Shown here piece by piece: positions 40,964-50,165 of a stretch of 63,129 nt of DNA (within the stretch, counting starts at the first letter, position 1; each line of letters starts with the position of its first letter). Made by a program: the position numbers and the translations under genes. Location of the stretch: contig NZ_JAKIKY010000020.1 of the NCBI RefSeq assembly GCF_023349185.1, positions 1 through 63,129 on the forward strand. Reading direction: 5' to 3'. Source of the DNA: Shewanella aquimarina (GTDB lineage: Bacteria > Pseudomonadota > Gammaproteobacteria > Enterobacterales > Shewanellaceae). A model generated the notes under the pieces. It did no database searches. It saw only the letters and a program-made list of their open reading frames with translations, and was not told where the DNA came from.

Positions 40964-41000
40964 GGCAATGTCTTATCTAGAGACATTGCCTTATTCTTCT
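40964..41000 (+). terminator. Rho-independent terminator behind the SnoaL-like gene
   Basis: GGCAATGTCT and AGACATTGCC form a 10-bp stem, followed by TTATTCTTCTT. It lies 26 bases past the stop codon. Confidence 0.85.
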
Positions 41001-41208
41001 TATGAATCCCCGCAAGAATAAGCCGTGAAGCGATATTCGAAAGGTAAGTCATCGACACCACTCCCCCGATGTAGCAACGACCAAACGTGCTTAGACAAAA
41101 TCGGTTAAATTGATAGTAGAATCAATACTATGTGATAAGCTGCGATAAGATGAGAGCCTGCAATTATCGCGAAACCGAGCGAATAGATAACGTCTAGAGT
41201 GAGACACA

Positions 41209-41523
41209 ATGAACAAACAGCGTGATCTGAAGCAGCAGTATAAACATCAACTGACACTGAGGCGTAAGTATGGCTATTCAGGACTGCTGATATTTATAAT
41301 CTCAATAGCCTCATTAGCACTCATCCCCGAACCCATTGTGAAACCTTGGTTCTTCGTCGTGTTAGCGGTGGGTATTGTCGGTTTTATCGTGGGACTGTTT
41401 GGGATCAATTACTGGAGTCGTTGCCCTGCATGCAACAAAATTCCTCGCCAAAGTAATGGTGCCATTCCAATCACCCCAATGAGCAAATGCCCCCACTGCG
41501 GTGTAAGCTTGAATGACGATTAA
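41209..41523 (+). CDS. Small membrane protein with C-terminal zinc ribbon
   Basis: The 104-residue protein has a basic N-terminus, two membrane spans (about residues 24-42 and 48-68), and a C-terminal zinc ribbon CPACNKIPRQ...CPHCGVSLN (about residues 72-100). GAGTGAGACACA precedes the start. I recognise no family, but the design (two spans and a cytosolic zinc ribbon) is common in small bacterial membrane proteins. It converges with phoU. Confidence 0.7.
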   Translation: MNKQRDLKQQYKHQLTLRRKYGYSGLLIFIISIASLALIPEPIVKPWFFVVLAVGIVGFIVGLFGINYWSRCPACNKIPRQSNGAIPITPMSKCPHCGVSLNDD

Positions 41524-41562
41524 CTCAATTAGTTGATAAAAAAAACAGGTGATCACCAGACA

Positions 41563-41593
41563 CAAAAAAGCAGCCCTTAGGCTGCTTTTCTTT
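41563..41593 (-). terminator. Rho-independent terminator behind phoU
   Basis: On the minus strand AAAAGCAGCCTAAGGGCTGC is followed by T6. It is 22 bases past the phoU stop and could also stop the convergent zinc-ribbon gene. Confidence 0.9.
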
Positions 41594-41614
41594 AATTAAG
41601 ACTCGATGCTGAGC

Positions 41615-42322
41615 TTAGATCTGTTTCATCTCTTCATAAGAGGTATGGCGCACATCTTTACCCTTAACATAGTAGATGATGTATTCGCAGATGTTCTGAC
41701 ATCTGTCGCCCACACGCTCGACCGCGCGCGCCGCCCAGAGTACGTCTAGTACCTCAGGGATAGAGCGGGGATCTTCCATCATGTAAGTCATCAGCTGACG
41801 GATAATACCCTCGTACTCGCTATCTAGCTTGCTGTCTTCCTTGTGCAGCTCGACGGCCACCTCGGCGTCCATACGCGCCAGCGCATCCAGGGTCGAGTGC
41901 AAGGTACGGGTCGCGTGACGCCCCATGTGCTCTATGCTCACCAGCAATGGCTGTTGATTCTTCAGGCGCTTATCCAGCGCCGCCGCAGCAATCTTTACAC
42001 AGGCATCGCCAATACGCTCAAGGTCGGCAATCGTCTTGGAGATGGCGATGATCAGACGCAAGTCGCTGGCTGCTGGCTGACGCTTGGCGATGATACGGGT
42101 ACACTCCTCATCGATAGAGACCTCCATACCATTCACGCTGTGGTCGCCATCGATCACCTTCTGCGCCAGCTCGGCATCTAAGTTACCCAGGGCATCCAGC
42201 GCCTGTTCCAGCTGACGCTCAACCAGGCCACCCATCGCCAGTACACGGTTACGAATATCATCGAGCTCGGCATTGAACTGACCCGAGATATGTTTATTTA
42301 AGTTCATGTTTTCCATTGACAT
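41615..42322 (-). CDS. phoU: Phosphate-signalling protein PhoU
   Basis: The 235-residue protein has the two three-helix bundle repeats of PhoU. The metal-binding ExxxD motifs are visible in TIADLERIGDACVKIA (about residues 92-107) and AARAVERVGDRCQNI (about 195-209). PhoU links the Pst transporter to the PhoR kinase and represses the Pho response when phosphate is plentiful. AAGGTTGA precedes the start. It is 46 bases behind pstB, closing the operon. Confidence 0.95.
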   Translation of the reverse strand: MSMENMNLNKHISGQFNAELDDIRNRVLAMGGLVERQLEQALDALGNLDAELAQKVIDGDHSVNGMEVSIDEECTRIIAKRQPAASDLRLIIAISKTIADLERIGDACVKIAAAALDKRLKNQQPLLVSIEHMGRHATRTLHSTLDALARMDAEVAVELHKEDSKLDSEYEGIIRQLMTYMMEDPRSIPEVLDVLWAARAVERVGDRCQNICEYIIYYVKGKDVRHTSYEEMKQI

Positions 42323-42367
42323 TCAACCTTATCAATTCTTTGCAATTCAAATCTGGCGCAGGCCCAA

Positions 42368-43186
42368 TTATCCGTAACGACCCGTGATGTAATCTTCGGT
42401 CTTTTTCTTCTTCGGCGTGGTGAAGATGGTGTTAGTGTCGGCATATTCCACCAACTCGCCCATGTACATGAAGGCGGTCTGGTCCGATACACGCGCCGCC
42501 TGTTGCATGTTGTGGGTCACGATCACCACGGTATACTTAGACTTTAGCTCAGTGATCAGCTCTTCGATGGTCAGGGTCGAGATAGGATCCAGCGCCGAGG
42601 TTGGCTCATCGAGCAGCAAGACTTCGGGTTCGATGGCGATGGCGCGGGCAATCACCAGACGCTGCTGCTGACCACCTGACAGGCCGAAAGCGTTGTCGTG
42701 CAGACGATCTTTCACTTCATCCCAAATCGCGGCGCCGCGTAGCGAGCGCTCGGCGGCTTCATCCAGCTGACGACGGTTGTTGATCCCCTGCAGACGCAGG
42801 CCATAGACCACGTTCTCATAGATAGACTTAGGGAAAGGGTTTGGACGCTGGAACACCATGCCGACGTTGCGGCGCAAGGATGCCACATCTACCTTCTTGT
42901 CGTAGATGTTTTGGCCGTGCAGCAGGATCTCGCCGTCGATATTACAGTTATCCACCAGATCATTCATGCGGTTGATGCAGCGCAGCAAGGTTGACTTACC
43001 ACAACCACTGGGGCCGATGAAGGCGGTTACCTTCTTCTTAGGGATCTTCATCGACACGTCAAACAGGGCCTGCTTGTCGCCATATTTTAAATCTAAGTTA
43101 CGGATCTCAAGTGCGGTCTGCTCGCTGCTTAAATTATTTAAGTCTAAAGTCTCTGTTTTCATTACCGACTGATCTATCGAAATCAT
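42368..43186 (-). CDS. pstB: Phosphate ABC transporter ATPase PstB
   Basis: The 272-residue protein carries Walker A GPSGCGKST (about residues 60-68), the signature LSGGQQQRL (about 169-177), Walker B VLLLDEPTSALDP (about 190-202) and the H-loop VTHNMQQA. The length is a little above the usual 257 owing to an N-terminal extension of about 15 residues. It drives phosphate import with PstA and PstC. It sits 77 bases behind pstA. Confidence 0.97.
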   Translation of the reverse strand: MISIDQSVMKTETLDLNNLSSEQTALEIRNLDLKYGDKQALFDVSMKIPKKKVTAFIGPSGCGKSTLLRCINRMNDLVDNCNIDGEILLHGQNIYDKKVDVASLRRNVGMVFQRPNPFPKSIYENVVYGLRLQGINNRRQLDEAAERSLRGAAIWDEVKDRLHDNAFGLSGGQQQRLVIARAIAIEPEVLLLDEPTSALDPISTLTIEELITELKSKYTVVIVTHNMQQAARVSDQTAFMYMGELVEYADTNTIFTTPKKKKTEDYITGRYG

Positions 43187-43263
43187 ATCTGTTCCTAATC
43201 ACTTCAGGATAAAGGTTATTCGCGCCCTAGCCTAGCCCAGGCGCGATTAATTCGGGTTTTAGG

Positions 43264-44916
43264 TTAGTGTTCCAGCGAGCGATATTTCTCACGCAGGTGA
43301 TTACGTACCGCGATGGCGGTCAGGTTAAGACTCACAATCACAGACACTAACAGGAAGGAGGTCGCGTAAACCAAGGGGCGCGCCGCCTCAACGTTGGGGC
43401 TCTGGAAGCCCACATCATAAATATGGAAACCAAGGTGCATGAACTTGCGCTCAAGGTGCACAAAGGGGAAGTTCATATCGATCGGCAGGGTCGGCGCCAG
43501 CTTCACCACACCCACCAACATCAGCGGTGCTACCTCGCCGGCCGCACGGGCCACCGCCAGGATAAGCCCCGTCATGATCGCCGGGCTCGCCATCGGGATG
43601 ATGATGCGCCACAGGGTCTCGGCCTTAGTCGCCCCCAGCGCCAGACTGCCTTGACGTACCGAGCTTGGAATACGGCTCAGACCCTCTTCGGTCGAGACGA
43701 TCACCACAGGCAAGGTCAAAATAGCCAGGGTCAGCGCCGACCAGATCACCCCAGGCGAGCCATAGGTAGGTGCTGGCAGGGCTTCAGGGTAGAAGAGTTG
43801 GTCGATAGAACCACCCAGCATGTAGACGAAGAAGCCCAGACCAAATACGCCGTATACGATCGAGGGGACACCCGCCAGGTTGATCACCGCGATGCGGATC
43901 ATCTTAGTGATTGGGCCTTTCTTGGCGTATTCATGCAGATAGATAGCCGCGACCACGCCAAACGGGGTCACAATCACCGCCATCAGCAGTACCATGAAGA
44001 CGGTACCGAAAATAGCCGGGAACACACCACCCTCGGTATTGGCTTCGCGGGGGTCGGCGCTGACGAAGTTGCCCACGCCGCTAAACCAGTGACCCAGCTT
44101 ACCCAGGACGCCCAGACGATTAGAGTAAGTCACACCTAGAATGCTATCTAGCTTGAGGGTCACCTCTTCGCCGCGCATATCACGGACGATCACCGCATCA
44201 CGGCCCGCCTCTGCTCGCAGGTCGAAGAAGGCTTTCTCCAATATCTTGTAATCGGCCTGCAGCTTGTCACGCTCGGCCTGCAGCTCCAGCTTGCGGCTGT
44301 CGGTCAGGGCGTTATCCAGCTCATAGCGACGCTCCTTAAGGCGCAGGTTTTCCAGCGCATAGTTAACCGCGCCAATTTCACGTTTCTGCAGCGTGGTGGC
44401 TTTGTCGCTCAGGGCGACCGCACGCTCGATATGCTCTTCAAACGAGACTTCCACATCATCCAGCGCCAGGCGCTTACCGTCTTCTATGATGGCGATGGGA
44501 TAACCGAAGAAGTCACCGTTCTTGCTACGCTCTAGCTTTGCCACATCTTTTGGCATGGTGCGCGACACAATATCGGTCTCCAGCACCCAGCGAAAGTCCA
44601 GGCCGACAAACTCGCGGTTACCCGTCTTGATCAGATAGCGGGTCACCAGCTCACCGGGATCTTCACTAAACTTGTGTCCGGCGGCGATCAGGCGCTCGGC
44701 AGGCACCTCTTCCTTGTCGTAGATCTCACCGATAATGGTTGAGCGCTTGCTCTGCTGATCCACCACTTCCCACTGGTAGATATCCGCCGGCCAGAAGTAG
44801 CTCAATCCTCGCCAGGCGATCAACAGCAACAAGCCCAACACGGCAATCAAACTGATACTCACGGCGCCACCTGTCATCCAGATCCAGGGGGAGCCCGACT
44901 TAAACCACTTACCCAT
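43264..44916 (-). CDS. pstA: Phosphate permease PstA, long form
   Basis: The 550-residue protein is nearly twice the length of E. coli PstA (296). After a first span (about residues 15-35), a periplasmic insertion of about 230 residues appears, with a coiled coil (KRSTIIGEIY and LQKREIGAVNYALENLRLKERRYELDNALTDSRKLELQAERDKLQ), then the usual permease core (about 290-550) with the EAA loop LSRIPSSVRQGSLALGATKAETLWRIIIP. Long forms are found in marine gammaproteobacteria. Function of the insertion unknown. It pairs with the long PstC upstream. Confidence 0.92.
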   Translation of the reverse strand: MGKWFKSGSPWIWMTGGAVSISLIAVLGLLLLIAWRGLSYFWPADIYQWEVVDQQSKRSTIIGEIYDKEEVPAERLIAAGHKFSEDPGELVTRYLIKTGNREFVGLDFRWVLETDIVSRTMPKDVAKLERSKNGDFFGYPIAIIEDGKRLALDDVEVSFEEHIERAVALSDKATTLQKREIGAVNYALENLRLKERRYELDNALTDSRKLELQAERDKLQADYKILEKAFFDLRAEAGRDAVIVRDMRGEEVTLKLDSILGVTYSNRLGVLGKLGHWFSGVGNFVSADPREANTEGGVFPAIFGTVFMVLLMAVIVTPFGVVAAIYLHEYAKKGPITKMIRIAVINLAGVPSIVYGVFGLGFFVYMLGGSIDQLFYPEALPAPTYGSPGVIWSALTLAILTLPVVIVSTEEGLSRIPSSVRQGSLALGATKAETLWRIIIPMASPAIMTGLILAVARAAGEVAPLMLVGVVKLAPTLPIDMNFPFVHLERKFMHLGFHIYDVGFQSPNVEAARPLVYATSFLLVSVIVSLNLTAIAVRNHLREKYRSLEH

Positions 44917-44976
44917 TACATTGGCCTCTTAACGTCACAGGCGAAAAATTAAAAATCGATAACATGCCAGCCTCCC

Positions 44977-47235
44977 TTAGAGTGAACTGTAGCGTTCACG
45001 CAGACGCTGTCTTACCACCTCGGCGATGGTGTTAAACAGGAAGGTGAAGATAAACAGTACGAAGGCCGCCAGGAACAACACGCGATAGTGCGAGCTGCCG
45101 ATAGCCGATTCAGGCATCTCCACGGCGATGTTGGCCGCCAGGGTACGCATCCCCTCGAATACACTCCACTCCATAATGGCGGTGTTACCCGTGGCCATCA
45201 GCACGATCATGGTTTCACCCACGGCGCGGCCGAGGCCCATCATGACCGCCGAGAAGATCCCCGGACTCGCCGTCAGCAGCACCACGCGGGTCAGGGTCTG
45301 CCAGTTGGTGGCACCCAGCGCCAGGCTGCCGTTAGACAGGTGACGCGGTACAGAGAACACGGCGTCTTCGGCGATAGAGAAGATGGTTGGGATCACCGCA
45401 AAGCCCATGGCAATACCCACCACCAGCGCGTTACGTTGGTCGAAGGTGATCCCCAGCTCATTGGTGATAAACAGACGGGTATCGCCGCCGAAGAAGGCCA
45501 CTTCGATACTCGGGCTGATATAGAAGGCAAACCAGCCCACGAAACAGATCACCGGCACCAGCATCAGCTCTTGGTAAGTTTCAGGCAGACGCTGCTTCCA
45601 GCGACCCGGCAGCTTGTACCAGGCCAGTGCCGTCAGCAAGATACTGATAGGCAGTAGCACCAGCAGCATGATGATCCCCGGCAGGTGATCCTCAATCAGC
45701 GGTGCCAGCCAGAGACCGGCCAGGAAGCCGAGAATAACCGTAGGCAGGGCTTCCATGATCTCAATGGTCGGCTTAACCACGGCGCGCACTTTCGGCGACA
45801 TGAAATAAGCGGTATAGACGGCGCCGGCAATCGCCAGCGGCGTGGCAAAGAGCATGGCGTACAGCGCAGCCTTCATGGTGCCGAACGCCAGCGGCATCAG
45901 ACTGAGCTTGGCTTCGAAGTCGTCTGAGCCAGAGGTTGACTGCCATACATATTGCGGCTCGGGGTAACCTTCGTACCACACCTTGCTCCACATGGCGCTC
46001 CAAGAGACCTCTGGGTGGCTGTTTTCCACCGCAAACAGATGCAGCTTGTTGCCCGCCTCGACCACCAGGGCGTTGGCGCGCGGGCTAAAGCCCATCTGTG
46101 TGGCGTGGGCCAGATCGAAGGTTTCGGTGAAGAGTTTACGCTGACTCGTGGTATAGAGCAGATCCAGCTCGCCAGACTCGCTCACGGTGGCGAAGCTCTT
46201 ACGGTAGAACTCACCGGCGATGCGCTTAACGCCCGCCTTGTTCTTAAAGTCGCGGATCGCCTGGTACTGACGGCCCTTCTCGCCGTTAACCTGGAAATAC
46301 TGGAAGATTTGACCATTGTCATAGCTCACCAAGAGTGAGCTGGCACCGGCCAGCAGGGCAACGTCTGTCACCTTGGTCTTGGCGCGCTCAAGTTCGAGCA
46401 CCTGGCTCAGGGCGATCTCATCCACATAGCGGATATCGTAAACATACAGACGATTGCCCGAGCGCAGCAGTAGCTGGCGCTGGTCAGGGGTCATCAGCTG
46501 TTGATCCACCTGGGCAGGCGCCTCGTTGATCTGACTGGTGGTCGCTTCCCACTCCACCTCTTCGGTCATCATGTTCTCTTCACCGTTGTGGCGGGTCAGG
46601 AACCAACGACCATTGGCGTCATGGTAGGCAAAGCTAAGCTTGTCAGAGGCCGATGCGAAGGCCAGTTGATAGAGCGGCGTGCCCGACTCAGACACCTGCA
46701 GCGGCGTTTCGCCCAGCGGATAACGCAGGCTTGGGGTGATGAGACGCTTGTTATCTGGGTAGGTCACGGCAAAGTTAACGCCGCCGATGATCACCTGACC
46801 GTTAGAGAGGCCGAAGGCAAAGCGCTGCTCGCTCGGAACCGAAGCGACGCTGCTGACGATCTCGGCGTCCTGGGGCACGTTTATGTGCGCCTGCTCGACC
46901 TGGTTGGCACTCAGGGCGCTATAGAAGCTGACCCCGCCATCTTGCGACACGCGATAGAGGATCTCGTTCTGCTCGTCACTGCCCACCATGAGCGCAGGCG
47001 CCTTAGCATCCTGCAATTCGACATTTATCACTGGTGTGATATCTGCCCCATCGAAAATCGGCTTTACAACATAGAGAAGGTAGAAAAAGATCAGCAAGAG
47101 CGCCACGAAGACCATGGTGCCGCCCATCGTCACCCCAAACTGGGTGAGCTTATCCTTAAATGCTCGCTTGCTGGAGCCCTTGCCCATCAACAAATCTGTT
47201 GCAGTAGAACCAGGTTGAATGACCTGAGTTTCCAT
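44977..47235 (-). CDS. pstC: Phosphate permease PstC, long form with periplasmic domain
   Basis: The 752-residue protein is more than twice the length of E. coli PstC (319). A first span (about residues 30-60) is followed by about 370 residues that look like a beta-propeller: repeated four-strand-like blocks such as FAFGLSNGQVIIGG, LLLRSGNRLYVYDI, LLVSYDNGQIFQYF, FATVSESGELDLLY and LVVEAGNKLHLFAV. The permease core follows (about 455-752) with the EAA loop VPRHLSNGSLALGATNWQTLTRVVLL. No substrate-binding PstS is in this operon. It is first in pstCAB-phoU behind a candidate Pho box. Confidence 0.92.
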   Translation of the reverse strand: METQVIQPGSTATDLLMGKGSSKRAFKDKLTQFGVTMGGTMVFVALLLIFFYLLYVVKPIFDGADITPVINVELQDAKAPALMVGSDEQNEILYRVSQDGGVSFYSALSANQVEQAHINVPQDAEIVSSVASVPSEQRFAFGLSNGQVIIGGVNFAVTYPDNKRLITPSLRYPLGETPLQVSESGTPLYQLAFASASDKLSFAYHDANGRWFLTRHNGEENMMTEEVEWEATTSQINEAPAQVDQQLMTPDQRQLLLRSGNRLYVYDIRYVDEIALSQVLELERAKTKVTDVALLAGASSLLVSYDNGQIFQYFQVNGEKGRQYQAIRDFKNKAGVKRIAGEFYRKSFATVSESGELDLLYTTSQRKLFTETFDLAHATQMGFSPRANALVVEAGNKLHLFAVENSHPEVSWSAMWSKVWYEGYPEPQYVWQSTSGSDDFEAKLSLMPLAFGTMKAALYAMLFATPLAIAGAVYTAYFMSPKVRAVVKPTIEIMEALPTVILGFLAGLWLAPLIEDHLPGIIMLLVLLPISILLTALAWYKLPGRWKQRLPETYQELMLVPVICFVGWFAFYISPSIEVAFFGGDTRLFITNELGITFDQRNALVVGIAMGFAVIPTIFSIAEDAVFSVPRHLSNGSLALGATNWQTLTRVVLLTASPGIFSAVMMGLGRAVGETMIVLMATGNTAIMEWSVFEGMRTLAANIAVEMPESAIGSSHYRVLFLAAFVLFIFTFLFNTIAEVVRQRLRERYSSL

Positions 47236-47339
47236 TAAGAACCTCGTTAATTTTTGTTCAGTAGAGTTTTCGCTGGGATTGTCGTTTCTGCTATGTTAAC
47301 TATAGTGAATCGAGGCAAGCCCTTTTTCTGACAGTCGGG

Positions 47340-47373
47340 ATTATATGACGCAAAGATGACACTAATGTTACAA
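47340..47373 (-). promoter_or_regulatory. Candidate Pho-box promoter of pstCAB-phoU
   Basis: The minus strand reads TTGTAACATTAGTGTCAT (47373-47356), matching the PhoB box CTGTCATAAATCTGTCAC at most conserved positions. Ten bases further is a perfect TATAAT (47345-47340). A Pho box replacing the -35 element about 10 bases before the -10 box is the classic PhoB-activated layout. The start of pstC lies about 105 bases downstream. Confidence 0.65.
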
Positions 47374-47515
47374 CCAGAAAATGTCATCATTATAGGAGCT
47401 TGTTTAACTTTTTCAGCCGCTTTTCTTATTGTTATTACAGGAAATTGAATCAAGCGTGCCTGGAGCTGGGCGCGTGGCGAAACCGCACAAAACCAACTGA
47501 TGGAGCCTATGCGAA

Positions 47516-48013
47516 ATGTTACGATATTTAGTTACCCTGCAAGTCGCCGATAAACCGGGATTAGTCGAACAGATAGCCCACAGCGTCAGCCGCCACGGCG
47601 GCAACTGGCTCGACTCTGAGCTGCGCCATATCGACGGCATCTTCGCCGCCATCTTGCTGCTGGAAGTCCCCGCCGCCAACTGGGACACCCTGCTTGAAAA
47701 CCTGGAATGCATCGAAGGCCTCACCCTCACCTACGCCAAGACGCGCAAGTCCCAGGCGCCGCAGACCATTCGCCGTTACTCCCTGGTCGCCTATGACAGA
47801 CCCGGCCTGGTGCATGATATCTCAAATAAGATCAATGAGCTGGGCGCCAATATCGAGCGTCTCTCCACCCACTATGAGACCGCCAGCCATACGGGTGTCG
47901 CCCTGTTTCGCGCCAACTTTAGCCTGAGCGTCAAAGATGAGGCCGCCGAGCAGCGCCTCACTCAGGCCCTCTACACCATAGGTGACGACGTGGTGCTCGA
48001 TATTGTCGATTAA
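47516..48013 (+). CDS. Double ACT-domain protein, GcvR-like
   Basis: The 165-residue protein has two ACT domains in tandem (about residues 3-75, LVTLQVADKPGLVEQIAHSVSRHGGNWLDSELR, and about 87-165, YSLVAYDRPGLVHDISNKINELGANIERLSTH). This arrangement is that of GcvR, the glycine-cleavage repressor partner of GcvA in E. coli, though members with other roles exist. The amino-acid ligand is not predicted. Only a modest site (GGAG, 10 bases away) precedes the ATG. It is a single gene. Confidence 0.75.
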   Translation: MLRYLVTLQVADKPGLVEQIAHSVSRHGGNWLDSELRHIDGIFAAILLLEVPAANWDTLLENLECIEGLTLTYAKTRKSQAPQTIRRYSLVAYDRPGLVHDISNKINELGANIERLSTHYETASHTGVALFRANFSLSVKDEAAEQRLTQALYTIGDDVVLDIVD

Positions 48014-48041
48014 CCTCTAGGCAAGACTTGATCGGCATCAT

Positions 48042-48066
48042 AAGCGGCAGTTTATGCCGCTTTTTC
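48042..48066 (+). terminator. Rho-independent terminator
   Basis: AAGCGGCAGTTTATGCCGCTT is followed by T5. It lies 28 bases behind the ACT-domain gene and separates it from the convergent EamA gene. Confidence 0.9.
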
Positions 48067-48103
48067 ATGCCACTTTTTGATACAGATTTTTATACTGATT
48101 TTT

Positions 48104-49000
48104 TTATGCTGCCTTCTCGTGGCGAGACTTTACCAGATAGCGCAGCGGCAACTGACTTATTAACATCCCCAGCAACATCAAAGCGCAGCCAAACAGCGCC
48201 CTCCCCGACAGGCTCTCCCCCAGAAACAGGATACCGCCGATGGCGGCAAATACTGTCTCCAGGCTCAGAATGATCGCCGCGTGAGCGGGATGGGCATGCT
48301 TCTGCGCCAGCACCTGCAGGGTATAGGCCACACCCACAGACACCAATCCGGCATAGGCCAGCGCCGCCCAAGCCTGCTGAACGCCTGCCATAGTGGTGGT
48401 TTCCAGCACCAGCGAGACCAGGAAGCTTGCCAAGGCACAGACCAAAAACTGGCCGCAGGCCAACACCACAGGGGCAACCCGGGAGGTAAAATGGTCCACC
48501 GCCAGAATATGCATGGCCCAGAAGAGCGCGCCGATGAGTTGCAGACCGTCGCCATAGGTGACTGAAAAATTCTCGCCCACACTTAAGAAGTAGAGGCCCA
48601 CCGCGGCCACGGCGCAGCCAATCCAGGTATTGCTGCCAGTACTGTGCTTCAGCAGCAAGCCCAGCACGGGCACCAGCACTATGTAGAGTCCGGTGATAAA
48701 CCCGGCATTCGCCGCCGTGGTATAAAGCAGGCCCACCTGTTGAAAGGAGGCGGCGATGAAGAGGATGCCGCCACATACCGATGAACCGAGCAGCGCCCTT
48801 GGTAAAAAACCGCTATCCTTCACTCCCTTTAGCCTGCCCCGACGCTGCAGGTACCAGATGAGCGGTAAAAGACTCAGGGCACCAATCACGAAGCGCAGGC
48901 CATTAAAGGCAAAGGGCTCCAGGCTCTCCATTCCCAGGCGCTGCGCCACAAAGCCGAAACCCCAAATGGCCGCCGCCAGCAGTAACATTAAATTGGCCAC
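48104..49000 (-). CDS. EamA/DMT-family transporter
   Basis: The 298-residue protein has ten hydrophobic spans in two EamA repeats (about residues 1-135 and 140-290). The GTG start at 49000 follows GGGGGAGTGA; ATG four codons later is the alternative. Typical sequences are AIWGFGFVAQRLGMESLEPFAFNGLRFVIGALSLLP and ISLETVFAAIGGILFLGESLSGRALFGCALMLLGMLIS. DMT carriers export metabolites or import precursors. No substrate is indicated. No close neighbour shares its direction without a terminator in between. Confidence 0.85.
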   Translation of the reverse strand: MANLMLLLAAAIWGFGFVAQRLGMESLEPFAFNGLRFVIGALSLLPLIWYLQRRGRLKGVKDSGFLPRALLGSSVCGGILFIAASFQQVGLLYTTAANAGFITGLYIVLVPVLGLLLKHSTGSNTWIGCAVAAVGLYFLSVGENFSVTYGDGLQLIGALFWAMHILAVDHFTSRVAPVVLACGQFLVCALASFLVSLVLETTTMAGVQQAWAALAYAGLVSVGVAYTLQVLAQKHAHPAHAAIILSLETVFAAIGGILFLGESLSGRALFGCALMLLGMLISQLPLRYLVKSRHEKAA

Positions 49001-49095
49001 TCACTCCCCCAAATCATCATGCACCAAAGGCAAAGCGTCATTCTGCCCAGCGGCCGAAAAACTTACAACGTCTGAATCACATTTAAGGCATGCAA

Positions 49096-49133
49096 AATAA
49101 AAAAAGACGCCTCAATCGAACCGATCGGGCGCC
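49096..49133 (-). terminator. Terminator-like hairpin behind the ROK kinase
   Basis: On the minus strand GGCGCCCGATCGG...GAGGCGTC is followed by T7. The stem has mismatches. It lies about 60 bases past the ROK kinase stop. Confidence 0.6.
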
Positions 49134-49194
49134 AAAAACACAAGTACAAAAGGGCCTCATCCATGAGGCAATACAGACAGAAAAATAGGACCTA

Positions 49195-50127
49195 TCACAC
49201 CTCCGTCAGCGCAGGCAGAGCAGCATGCTCGCCGGGCGCCCAGAGCCAGGCCGCACCGCGCACACCCGATGAGGCGCCATGGTGATTCTTGACCACGGCC
49301 GTGGCACACTCGCCGCCAAGCACATATCTAGGCAGAAGCGCCGGCAGAAACTCGTAAATCAGATCGATATTCGATACGCCGCCGCCCAGTACAATCACAT
49401 CGGGATCCAGTAGGTTAATCACATGGGCCAGCGCCCTGGCCAAACGATCGATGAAGCGACCGAACGCCGCCTCGGCCAGATTATCTCCCCGCTCCATCAG
49501 CTGGACTATCTCTATGCCGCTGGCCGCCTCGCCGCCGTGGGCGCGAAAATCCCGCACGAACCCGGTGCCAGAGACAAAGGTCTCGATGCAGTCGGCATTA
49601 CCGCAGAAGCAGCGGGTGGAATTAAATTCCTCGGCCGTCATCCAGGGCAAGGGGTTATGGCCCCACTCGCCGCCGATGCCGTTGCCGCCACCATGTACCT
49701 TCTGGGCGATGGCGATTCCGGCGCCGCAGCCCGTGCCCAGGATGGCCCCAAACACCACGGTCTTGCCCGCCGCCGCACCATCGACCGCCTCTGACAGGGC
49801 GAAACAGTTGGCATCATTGGCGATGCGCACCTCGCGATCCAGCATGGCCGAGAGATCCTTGTCCATAGGCTGGCCGTTGAGCCAGATGGCATTCGAATTT
49901 TTAACCCGGCCACTCACAGAAGACACCACGCCTGGAATACCTATGCCTATGCTGGCGACCTGACCCGTATGGCGCTCAGAGTCGCGCACTAACTCGGCGA
50001 TGGCATCCAGGGTTTCCTTGTAGCCTCTGGGGGTCGGTACCCGGCGGCGAAACACCTCTTCACCAGCACTGTTAAGGGTGACCAGCTCGATCTTGGTGCC
50101 GCCCAAATCTATCCCGATGCGAAACAT
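49195..50127 (-). CDS. ROK-family sugar kinase, probably glucokinase
   Basis: The protein has 310 residues from the ATG at 50127 (GGAGAGC directly upstream; 18 more codons are open and overlap the GH3 stop). It has the phosphate motif IGIDLGGTKIEL (about residues 3-14), the catalytic-region GTGCGAGIA, and the zinc motif CFCGNADCIETFVSGTG, all hallmarks of ROK kinases. Its place behind GH3 and the glucose transporter suggests glucose as substrate; fructose or GlcNAc kinases look alike. It ends the minus-strand beta-glucoside operon. Confidence 0.8.
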   Translation of the reverse strand: MFRIGIDLGGTKIELVTLNSAGEEVFRRRVPTPRGYKETLDAIAELVRDSERHTGQVASIGIGIPGVVSSVSGRVKNSNAIWLNGQPMDKDLSAMLDREVRIANDANCFALSEAVDGAAAGKTVVFGAILGTGCGAGIAIAQKVHGGGNGIGGEWGHNPLPWMTAEEFNSTRCFCGNADCIETFVSGTGFVRDFRAHGGEAASGIEIVQLMERGDNLAEAAFGRFIDRLARALAHVINLLDPDVIVLGGGVSNIDLIYEFLPALLPRYVLGGECATAVVKNHHGASSGVRGAAWLWAPGEHAALPALTEV

Positions 50128-50165
50128 ACTGCTCTCCAATATCTCTAATTTGTTGTCGTAAAGGC

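Noticed and set aside
46501..47238. 245-codon plus-strand frame opposite pstC
   Set aside because: It is antisense to pstC with a His/Arg-rich shadow composition.
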